Virus record (IMG/VR): IMGVR_UViG_3300029319_000571
Span: 1 to 22,168 of that record
DNA: 22,168 bases
DNA from: a virus
Direction: 5' to 3' (one strand)
Made by a program: the position numbers and the translations under genes. Numbering within the stretch: position 1 is the first letter of the stretch; the number at the start of each line of letters is the position of its first letter. The notes under the pieces were generated by a model, which was not told where the DNA came from, searched no databases, and saw only the letters and a list, made by a program, of their open reading frames with translations. This document shows, in pieces, positions 17,901 to 22,168 of this stretch.

Positions 17901-19721
17901 CACGACGGCACTGGTTTTGGTAAATCTACATTCCCATTACCGCAAGATCCAAAACAAGGTTTATTGTTTAAAGAATCATTTACAATGTATTCTAGACCAA
18001 CTGCTTTCGGACCGTCCGTAGCAGGCCAACCAGACGGCACAGGATCAATAGCCGCAGCAGTTATCAAAACATTTCCAATGGACAGCTTTAACGGCTACAA
18101 CTGGTCTTTCACTCCGCCTTATACAAATGGCGAAGCGTGGTGTGATTTAATCTTCAGACCTGATCCAAATAAGTCATATGATTTAGAACAAATATTATCT
18201 GAGGTTAGCTCTGCGTATTGGCGCGCCGACCCTGGACATGTTGTTAGCAATAAGCCCTGTTTGATATCTTCATTTGAAGATTCCGACTTTACACAGTCTA
18301 CTAACTTTATATATTCAGGGCACAATGTTAATTTAAATGCAATGCAAATTAGTGCTAGTATTAACTTATTTGGAGTCGAAAGAGTTTTACAACAAGAATC
18401 AGATACGTTTGGAAACAAATTAAAAACTACCAATATAACTGCGGGTAAAAAATGGGTTATTCAGCCCAAGTGGGAAACGCCTATGTTAAACTTTAACGAT
18501 AAAGGCATTCATCCTATAACAAATGCTGATGGCAATTTAACATTGCCTACATACGCATCCGGATCAGTTCCAAGAGGCATGTGGCATCAATTCGGTGTTG
18601 TTCCAGAATCGCCCGATAAAGGTATCTTTTTAGAAATTGGCGATATTCCAACTGATTGGTTAAAAAATCATTACGATGTTATAGTAAACGATACAATTTA
18701 TAATAATATGGATGCAGATACCGGAACAAGTGTTTATAAAAAAATGGCATCTTTGACAGATTTAGCAGGATTTGATACATCAACATCTAAAAGGTTAGGA
18801 GAAATATCAGAATCAAGAACAATATCAGAGGCAGTGGTTGCCGTGCCTTATATTGTTGATAGTGTTGAAAACATTTCTGAGGCTGCTGGGGTGTTTAATT
18901 CAACAAGAAAATCTTTTATTAATATTCCTACGTTAAGATATAAAGCTGCATTAGCATCTGCAAAAGGAACTTTAACAGGAGACTCATTAGATGCAGCTGG
19001 TGAATCAATCAGAAAACTTATACAAAAAATGGACAAATATGTTTTACCACCTCAATTTGATTTTTTAAACAATTCACTAGTCGAGCCAATAGTAATGTAC
19101 ATGTTTGAGTTTGAATATAAGCTTGATAAAGACGATTTATCATATATTTGGCAAAATTTATCTCCGAGAGATTCTAAAAAAATTAGTTTTCAATATCAAT
19201 CAGTTGCTCATGAGCTAATGGATACCGAATTATTATCTGAATCAAATATTTTAGATAATGAAAACTTAAGATGGATGGTATTTAAAGTAAAACAAAAATC
19301 ACAAGGACATTATTATAATCATGTTACTCCACAAGTTGGTCAAGCTTCAACTGATATATTTAGTTTTGATGACGATACCACAGGATACAAAATTGGATTC
19401 AATTGGCCTTATGATTATTTATCGTTTGTTGAGCTAATTAAAATGGATGCACAAGTTTTGTTTTCTAGATCACAAACAACCGCTGATCCTGTTAGTGAAA
19501 TAGCACAAGTTCCCAGCAATCAACGCACAAGAACTAGCAATCGTAACACTGAAACAAATATTTCCAACGGACAAACAACAACAAGAACTTCGCGAACTAC
19601 AAATGGCACCACTAATAGGACTAACAGAAATGGTCGCTCTCGCACTAGAGCAAATGGCAACAATCGCTCTGGCAATGGCGGCAGCGGTGGTCGTGGCGGC
19701 GGCGGCATGGGCGGATACTAA
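8958..19721 (+). CDS. Giant virion protein with nested LamG/concanavalin-like domains, probable baseplate or adhesion structure
   Basis: This is an uninterrupted 3587-residue protein filling almost half the window. Residues 8-14 and 27-33 repeat DVES(S/A)RN. Residues about 57-111 carry a Tyr-rich helical motif with YYPYDGS and a PRTNGFITF end. Residues about 209-320 form the first part of a LamG-like fold (VEFWLKTG, WKHYAFKL, ELYVDGNL). Residues about 352-700 form a second LamG-like fold (LEGWWRLNE, AWVRKTG, WHHIAVTY, MYVDG, GQLADVAVW), split by an insert at 377-491. Residues about 710-765 appear to complete the first (GSLDEFRFWK). A helical KSKGTEKAFRNVFRCF region follows, then a possible third concanavalin-like region (about 1123-1400, SVKYWTKY), long beta-rich segments, and a C-terminal Arg/Gly/Asn-rich tail. 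The position after gp6 is where T4 carries gene 7, but homology to gp7 is not established. I recall related giant proteins in marine T4-like phages. The start overlaps the upstream stop (ATGA) and has no strong ribosome binding site. Confidence 0.8.
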   Translation: MSIKKLFDVESSRNFLSEKNEKEIFEDVESARNVKAISKRQQAFIPQIDYTKPEKFARYGSAYLYYKSAIEWIHDYYPYDGSDAEINEYRNKLLHIEEYIFNNLYPRTNGFITFANPQDGGWGSLDGSITNGYGLPATLEYITFKGGPGTGSAADSSLTSLVPNPYNEKIEHSNIYDEDIYTNAGLPSTYGSGSRESNLKANLNTGVTVEFWLKTGSVDTSLTEKQVIFDWWNNEDTDSAHYGRILIELTSSKDAAGQPISPFVVTAQSGAQTSRDLYLLGTSSLHEGLGDWKHYAFKLFNTGSGLHTELYVDGNLSDKNSREPLYSLSSSFVGHINKGDGTLKEYKSQGSLEGWWRLNESYASQNVHDSAGQAPMAVLTALSKTAGEANTRKLKIYDVEENYVDFTIDNSIDTSTATNIAFGNANSEATIFATNIAAAVNAANAAGTLNVTAEATSAIVILRATTVSETAISNTSGTAITDSVVTATQQWRTRTGKFDASDNRPAVNTSTYPSIYVQEAAVSNTFDGADTRINIGAANLWDSIIGNSGPSKKMMTITAWVRKTGDGGTNQGKIIQFGDTNNGSIHIRSTTSEALFFQADFSTTRGSWFSANNVFSLNTWHHIAVTYNANNVGNVPKMYVDGTPVSVTVNTTPVGNYSGINTEDCFVGGESDGREWEGQLADVAVWSTILSEDEIKAIYNAHFYYNLHYTFDELNDKNAMGRIGALQKTPTGLSITAGAGKLSGSLDEFRFWKVARTAREIGLNWFDQVRGGTNTDISNTTLGIYYKFNEGITGVPSTDSVILDYSGRVSNGIWTGYGSNARATGSAIVLSSGSTHTTEYKDPIIYSNHPDVVSLKTALLDSGSYHDRQNNSSILSMLPSWIIEEDESTGEEFSSDLRYMTHIVGTYFDKLYLQIESVPKLKHYGYTSASYTPLSLSKHLPESIGLVAPEMFIEATILEKFLNKNLTGSFESDLTETKNLIYQNLYNNATNIFKSKGTEKAFRNVFRCFNLDESLMRLNMYADNTEYLLKNNLQQTLINKNTINLNNKNNIYGVVYQKQYTGSAFASAPTDVVAGDTIGFISGSHGAGFGILTDAGTYPPPPNAPLGGSGAGHYRGLEDPYGFTMETDILFPSYYTFLDKIERNFTTGSLFGMYTVATGSAAIESGADTTWITNLAEDSGGDNESGPDVANFQVFAIRDKLYSKNIRFMLSSSNEGLGGYVPFPVLTSSTYMGVYNNSRWSLSVRLVPSLTSSFGAAGIVSGSVESFKGGHNNYDLIFSGFNNENGYPQNSFKLTASINHSVATNFLNAAKRVYAGARRTNITGAVLEPSDVNINSVKYWTKYIEDGNLEQHASDFTNLGASGSYQNTSPRDLNSFGHDILNLNSLALSWDFENVTGSDSNGNFFITDTSSGSAEIRDNYGWAGNYAGYQHTGYGYGFEASSTEVVDKKAINYFKFTNPEKVVSSDMINILSADDITFGVEPNPAKYYFTIEKSMHNAISEEMLKFFAGVVDFNNIVGEPVNRYRQNYKSLEKLRQAFFRRVSSVKDVEKFIDYYKWFDDSITTILSQLIPASADFESDLLNVVESHVLERNKYQFKFPTIEFKQPDPDVAMKGARENQYSWAEGSSTIPASPRPTNKNRLYWDERAERSSIEISSSRSTNSPVVNANIDVQRNIFRKVIYSSPALSQSSPLSFTSDGAAYSAGGFSSGSFGKLYNIEFGNPTSKDSFIKGGVNFTDNKNIDFTYNAIRPAGPVENDGQTFIPQNVILGFANHFVELHETHQYTADRTPRMLTKRYLSTLHGRNFEHDGTGYSNVKSSFAFPFNIISSSVVSGYNKVIVDSVTGGIEIVNLHHDTYGDSFEVPMQGPFTNYAVGGHQSRHIAINTGSDAWYNRAEAWKLLFGTCVGYNENHGLTGAIGMVSPDYPWPEANEIGVLPYPLTASQKAWLYRDFVAKRPVNIRNIHMRTGSTILGNYQKNYEIVSTVGAINNPRAFIEEQPTLPDAIYLAHSGSTTNVRTFLDIRRNSGSHFKFIDEYNAGYLTGTENKSVIVSRFAAPGGIEVMGRGYLDFKSSEFSVYNSLLNRNLTVIKPSQGSTGSLSVEIGSGSAGIIVQDIHGRDFGLRSHLSRHSARFGRDSHIVTSSADLPGAQYDQAPSFHKINRNKLTTLEITNETADTYSPKTITTATASKFDNFYVQHAIPRSDLQYSWFTSSVVMDGERFYAYMPVHGEQAGLHSSSADGYVAYFDYVSASSVVPQSIQGLYQPTSRINILAFDSLTASGDANTLGFPTTIDNDEYFNKTIVDKLQIENFLTTSADYFNVLMTKRNGKYGWNWQRLRMQDHPILRNEHLSGVVSRADISTNAISIYNVPPVSMRGRPALLNFSFNDENITLKITHNNEKIYFNDVEFNDLQGLPNLQTVTPLSQVLELTNAGNYMVNWVMYCENIFPSKRNEFVSSSRERIGYDNKFWRDDIVDRVAVGNSVLNSFGVSVVPVSQSSWPLDAQINFLTRSGVPNVGTGGDELANIREGSAGELQNNYFLVHSGVAQNDPNSETTLSPGALYSRKHIITSPRSVASPTGPYIAETGSIEKGLEPFNVGIQIDPFGGEALWEAGTQAGIVTITDGATTFHATASNPWFSTYDDYKEDLLLMARDFSIVPEFRISEHVEDYVRYGISSTDKTDTFEIPGTNINSSTSSFYTDYSNSEFLNDFLNIKSESLLDATEIRLVCSAAIRFNPYKGFYPAQRTLDLVSQFSRSYGAGFDASIQPNSAATKKYNGFDLIQNRGGLLRPLMQPLYSPGILFNSIKSGLAVDYPILTDSTKLSASYYGSTDGAATHNWAITPQEPPASTKYGYRGGEFWDQRVPFEAILAPEKYIAGVQILDVEPHPSASFNATASMGAASDEIYSMMASNFFGEVGSFFLKDDSYTSLKSGVVTNDLRFTSGSVYGARIKLRRSVSGSRDYRGDSGSAGNNVAYGMAGGLVHDGTGFGKSTFPLPQDPKQGLLFKESFTMYSRPTAFGPSVAGQPDGTGSIAAAVIKTFPMDSFNGYNWSFTPPYTNGEAWCDLIFRPDPNKSYDLEQILSEVSSAYWRADPGHVVSNKPCLISSFEDSDFTQSTNFIYSGHNVNLNAMQISASINLFGVERVLQQESDTFGNKLKTTNITAGKKWVIQPKWETPMLNFNDKGIHPITNADGNLTLPTYASGSVPRGMWHQFGVVPESPDKGIFLEIGDIPTDWLKNHYDVIVNDTIYNNMDADTGTSVYKKMASLTDLAGFDTSTSKRLGEISESRTISEAVVAVPYIVDSVENISEAAGVFNSTRKSFINIPTLRYKAALASAKGTLTGDSLDAAGESIRKLIQKMDKYVLPPQFDFLNNSLVEPIVMYMFEFEYKLDKDDLSYIWQNLSPRDSKKISFQYQSVAHELMDTELLSESNILDNENLRWMVFKVKQKSQGHYYNHVTPQVGQASTDIFSFDDDTTGYKIGFNWPYDYLSFVELIKMDAQVLFSRSQTTADPVSEIAQVPSNQRTRTSNRNTETNISNGQTTTRTSRTTNGTTNRTNRNGRSRTRANGNNRSGNGGSGGRGGGGMGGY
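9582..9917 (+). other. LamG-like domain 1, N-terminal part
   Basis: Residues about 209-320 show the LamG/concanavalin strand pattern: VEFWLKTG, a strand near VIFDWW, then DWKHYAFKL and ELYVDGNL. The expected closing strand (Gly-x-hydrophobic-Asp-Glu-x-Arg-hydrophobic-Trp/Tyr) is absent here and appears instead near 11196. This suggests the domain is interrupted. Confidence 0.65.
10011..11060 (+). other. LamG-like domain 2, itself split by the travelling domain
   Basis: Residues about 352-701. The opening LEGWWRLNE then HDSAGQAP is the usual lead-in of Laminin-G-like modules. After the 115-residue insert the fold continues with TFDGADTRINIG, ITAWVRKTG, WHHIAVTY, MYVDGTPV and GQLADVAVWSTILSEDEIKA, a textbook ending for this family. 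Confidence 0.75.
10086..10430 (+). repeat. Travelling domain, copy 2 (inside LamG-like domain 2)
   Basis: Residues 377-491 of the giant protein. It begins AVLTALSKTAGEANTR and ends GTAITDSVVTATQQW. Length (115) and both ends match copy 1 (116). It interrupts the region between HDSAGQAP and TFDGADTRINIG of a LamG-like domain. Confidence 0.85.
11091..11260 (+). other. Apparent C-terminal completion of LamG-like domain 1
   Basis: Residues about 712-767 read ELNDKN, then GALQKTP, then SGSLDEFRFWKVARTAREIG. This is a canonical LamG closing segment that lacks its own opening, because LamG-like domain 2 already has one. Pairing it with 9582-9917 gives one complete fold. Confidence is moderate because structure was not modelled. 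Confidence 0.55.
12324..13150 (+). other. Possible third concanavalin-like region of the giant protein
   Basis: Residues about 1123-1398. It contains FTMETDILFP, a later WSLSVRLVP strand, a LIFSGFN strand, and SVKYWTKYIEDGNL followed by HASDFTNLG. The order of strands and the Trp-containing closing segment resemble a very divergent LamG/concanavalin fold. No catalytic residues are evident. Confidence 0.35.
19521..19718 (+). other. Arg/Asn/Thr/Gly-rich low-complexity C-terminal tail of the giant protein
   Basis: The last 66 residues carry 12 arginines, no lysine and one acidic residue. They start QRTRTSNRNTETN and end GGSGGRGGGGMGGY. The segment follows a folded region ending near VLFSRSQ and is predicted disordered by composition. 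The DNA becomes much more GC-rich than its surroundings at the glycine run. Confidence 0.8.
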
Positions 19722-21211
19722 TGGCTAAATTTTTAAATAAAAAAGAACAAGTATTTGATTTACAATTAACAACCTATGGTAGATATCTTTTGTCAATTGG
19801 AAAGTTTAAACCTTATTGTTATGAATTTTTTGATGATAATATTCTTTATGATGGTCGTTATGCCATGTATACAGGATCAAATGCTCCAGAAAAATCTGTT
19901 TTAGATTTGCAATTGCATGAAAATCAAAATGAAATTTTTCACAGAATTAAAAATGAAACTCAATATCTCGAAAGCTTAGTGCTTTTTTCAGAAGTTGAGA
20001 ACGAAATAGGACAAATTGATACTGACATAGGAGAACAAGAATCAGCAGCATACTCAACGGATGAAACACCAAAAGAAAACAAGCCTTCAAGCGATATTTA
20101 TAGATTTAACGCAGGTATTGGAGATCTTTTGTCTACTGCAGGAAATAGACAAACAGCACCGGCATGGAAAATTGTAATGCTACAAGGTGAGATTTCATCT
20201 TCTGCAGATTCTGAAAATCATTCTAAAAGTATAAAAATACCACAAATTAATATAGAAACAAAATACACAAGAATATCAACAAATGCAACGCCAGCTTTTG
20301 GGCCTGACGATGAAGATGAAAATAGATTTGATCTTAGACAAAGTTTTGGCATGGAAACAGATTTTTTTAGCAACAATAAAGTTGTGAAAATACTTGCCAA
20401 TGATCCAGTAATATATGCTGAAGAGGTAAATACGTTATTGTTAACTGAAAATTTTGACATTGAATTTTTTGAGGTTGATGCTACTGAAGCTACAAACGCA
20501 GTTGCTGAAATGGGTTTTCAAGCAGCAGATAGTGATTTAAACGGAGAAACGTTTACAATCAATGATGGCACTAACTCAGTTACTTTTACATGGACCACCG
20601 GCACTGTCGATAGCAATACAAAGATTAATGCAAGCTATGATGGGGCTTTCGCTTTTTGGGCTATGGCATCAAGAGCGAAGCTAGCGATTGAAAATTATAT
20701 TTCTGGAGGCGGCAGCCTTAATGTTTCTGTATCTCATGAGCTTCACAAGGTAATTATAACCAACACCAATGGGGCGGGTATCTCCACCAATACAATGGGG
20801 GGCCCTTCTCCGGGAACCGCAAGAGTAACCTCTTCAGACGAAGAAAAAATAATCACATCTGGCGGATTTTTTACAGGCGGAAAAGACGCAAACGAGCAAT
20901 TAATTCGAAAATATTTTAAAAAAGAAATTAATCAAATTGTGGATGGCATGATGATTAGTGATTCACCGATGGCAACACCAGAAGAAAAAATTACCACTGG
21001 CAGCGTTGAATATTATTTTGATATTCAATCTGACATGCAAGTTCCAGTTGAAATTGCGTGCAGAGGAGCGCAAGAATTCAATAATCAATCATTCTATGTT
21101 GATTTAGATTTTAATTGCTCTGAATTTGCTGATGAAAACTTTAATAGACCAGCCGCTAAATATTTTGATATTTATGGGCATGTTACGGAGCCAGAAATAT
21201 GTCAAGATTAG
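19721..21211 (+). CDS. Virion-type protein of unknown function carrying a diverged travelling-domain insert
   Basis: The protein has 496 residues. The N-terminus (MAKFLNKKEQVFDLQLTTYG, then IGKFKPYCYEFFDDNILYDG, then a QNEIFHRIKNETQYLE helix) looks strongly conserved in style; I recall similar openings in marine myovirus structural proteins, always without a known function. An acidic linker lies near residues 95-125. Residues about 257-387 look like an insert related to the two repeats upstream, after which the host fold resumes (NEQLIRKYFKKEINQIVDG). The C-terminus is acidic with a beta-rich VEIACRG strand. The start shares one base with the giant gene's stop (TAATG at 19719-19723) and has no clear ribosome binding site, so coupling to the giant gene is likely. 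It could be a chaperone or adaptor for the giant protein, which is inference from adjacency. Confidence 0.75.
   Translation: MAKFLNKKEQVFDLQLTTYGRYLLSIGKFKPYCYEFFDDNILYDGRYAMYTGSNAPEKSVLDLQLHENQNEIFHRIKNETQYLESLVLFSEVENEIGQIDTDIGEQESAAYSTDETPKENKPSSDIYRFNAGIGDLLSTAGNRQTAPAWKIVMLQGEISSSADSENHSKSIKIPQINIETKYTRISTNATPAFGPDDEDENRFDLRQSFGMETDFFSNNKVVKILANDPVIYAEEVNTLLLTENFDIEFFEVDATEATNAVAEMGFQAADSDLNGETFTINDGTNSVTFTWTTGTVDSNTKINASYDGAFAFWAMASRAKLAIENYISGGGSLNVSVSHELHKVIITNTNGAGISTNTMGGPSPGTARVTSSDEEKIITSGGFFTGGKDANEQLIRKYFKKEINQIVDGMMISDSPMATPEEKITTGSVEYYFDIQSDMQVPVEIACRGAQEFNNQSFYVDLDFNCSEFADENFNRPAAKYFDIYGHVTEPEICQD
20489..20881 (+). repeat. Travelling domain, copy 3 (diverged)
   Basis: Residues about 257-387 of the 496-residue protein. 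The pattern NGETFTINDGTNSVTFTW, then an Ala-rich helix ending AIENY, then GSLNVSV and KVIITN with a Gly-rich end follows the same order of strands and helix as copies 1 and 2. Sequence identity is low, so the relation is by pattern. Boundaries are approximate. Confidence 0.5.
21187..21190 (+). promoter_or_regulatory. Ribosome binding site for the right-edge gene
   Basis: GGAG at 21187-21190 sits eight bases before ATG 21199, inside the end of the preceding gene. It supports this start and a 13-base gene overlap. Confidence 0.65.
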
Positions 21212-22168
21212 AACCTAGAGATAACATAATTTCTGCCAACTTGCCGACTATTTTTATAGATTCAATTTCTATTAGAAGCGATGTGCCGGGTCAAATAAAT
21301 TCTGGAGTATTAAGAGATGGGTTAGAGCTAACGCTATCAATTGAAATAAGTTCTGCAGACGGCACGGAGCCAGAGTATTATTATGACCTATATAGTTCAC
21401 TTTACGGGTATGCAACGTTTATTTTTCAAAACTCTTTATTAGATGAGATAAGGTATGGTTCAGAGTTTATATACAACCATATGAAAAGTTACTTATCGTG
21501 GTTTTATCCAGGCACTAATAGTTCCACCTTAAATGATGCTGTATTTGCCGGCCCTATTATCACAACTACAGAATATTCCGATACAAGTGTCGAAGAGCCT
21601 ACATATGAATTTGAAATTGGTGAAAATAGTTATACAATTACAACACAAGAAGAAGATTTAATTACAACATCTGTTCGCACCGGTGCTTTTTTACGTAGAA
21701 ATTATATTAAATTCAATTTGTCAAGCTTTTTTGAAGCTGATGAATCAGGCGTAATGTATTCAAGCGTTTTTGATGATGAGGTAGATGGAAAAATTTATAG
21801 ATATTCTACAACCATTGAATTACCATTTGAATTGATTTATACAACAATGACTTTTGTTGAATATTATCAATTAATAAAAAATATTGATGATGAAGATTAT
21901 TCGAATTTACATGTTTGTACATTTTCATCTATTTTAGATTTTGATGAAGAAACAGAAGATGATGCATCGCCACTTTTTAATAATTTGCTGGCCGCTCCAT
22001 ATTATTCAAATATTTGCTATGAGCTTGTTTTAGATAATGTAGGCACCGCAGCTACTGGGCCGTATACAAACTACACATTACCTAATTTAAGTGTATATGA
22101 TGGCATCCCGCTCCAGCTTCCAATTGGAACATTTCATCAAGCTGATTATCCTGAACGCATGTTAACTC
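21199..22168 (+). CDS. Virion-type protein of unknown function, 3'-truncated by the window edge
   Basis: ATG at 21199 opens a frame with no stop to the window end, giving 323 complete codons. It begins MSRLEPRDNIISANLPTIFI and is acidic, with many Tyr, Ser, Thr and Asp/Glu residues and few Lys. Beta-strand-like alternation is frequent (for example LELTLSIEIS). I recognise no family and no enzymatic motif. It overlaps the 496-residue gene by 13 bases in another frame and has a good ribosome binding site, so it belongs to the same transcription unit and is probably another virion component. The Glu/Asp-rich stretch DFDEETEDDA lies near residue 255. The true C-terminus and total length cannot be judged from this window. 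Confidence 0.8.
   Translation, partial: MSRLEPRDNIISANLPTIFIDSISIRSDVPGQINSGVLRDGLELTLSIEISSADGTEPEYYYDLYSSLYGYATFIFQNSLLDEIRYGSEFIYNHMKSYLSWFYPGTNSSTLNDAVFAGPIITTTEYSDTSVEEPTYEFEIGENSYTITTQEEDLITTSVRTGAFLRRNYIKFNLSSFFEADESGVMYSSVFDDEVDGKIYRYSTTIELPFELIYTTMTFVEYYQLIKNIDDEDYSNLHVCTFSSILDFDEETEDDASPLFNNLLAAPYYSNICYELVLDNVGTAATGPYTNYTLPNLSVYDGIPLQLPIGTFHQADYPERMLT

Noticed and set aside
19520-19708. Minus-strand open frame rich in Pro, Leu and Val
   Set aside because: It is the antisense of the Arg/Gly/Asn low-complexity tail. Stop codons are depleted there by composition.

Overview
The window is a compact, one-direction block of tailed-phage virion genes, all on the + strand, with no host-like genes, RNA genes or integration machinery. 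Two genes are confidently recognisable: a T4 gp25-like baseplate wedge protein and a T4 gp6 / baseplate J-like wedge protein. Their adjacency identifies a contractile-tailed phage (myovirus morphology, T4-related baseplate). Base composition is AT-rich (roughly one third GC by eye). From memory, the large lectin-like structural proteins beside gp25/gp6 resemble those of uncultured marine T4-like phages, so a marine phage or viral metagenome contig is the best guess; the sequence alone does not prove it.

Layout: (1) 3-4712, the 3' part of a very large virion-type protein of unknown function, open through the left edge, with a Cys-rich hydrophobic N-terminal region and a His cluster late in the protein. 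(2) 4731-5099, gp25-like. (3) 5114-6910, gp6-like. (4) 6910-8961, a 683-residue beta-rich protein with a DNRLRE-like carbohydrate-binding-type fold. (5) 8958-19721, a 3587-residue giant virion protein with nested LamG/concanavalin-like domains and an arginine/glycine-rich tail. (6) 19721-21211, a 496-residue conserved-looking virion protein. (7) 21199-22168, the 5' part of another protein, open through the right edge. The only non-coding gaps are 18 and 14 bases; the other four junctions overlap (TAATG, ATGA, TAATG and a 13-base overlap). The block therefore looks like one late transcription unit with translational coupling, and no promoter or terminator is visible.

How the genes may work together: gp25 and gp6 form the baseplate wedge ring that triggers sheath contraction. 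The downstream DNRLRE-like and LamG-containing proteins probably decorate or extend the baseplate and mediate contact with cell-surface glycans. This role is inferred from position and fold.

The most notable signal is a roughly 115-residue domain found twice, about two-thirds identical by eye: once inside the DNRLRE-like domain of the 683-residue protein and once inside a LamG domain of the giant protein. A more diverged relative lies in the 496-residue protein. In the giant protein this gives three-level nesting (LamG1 contains LamG2, which contains the insert). It looks like a travelling domain that settles in surface loops of virion proteins.
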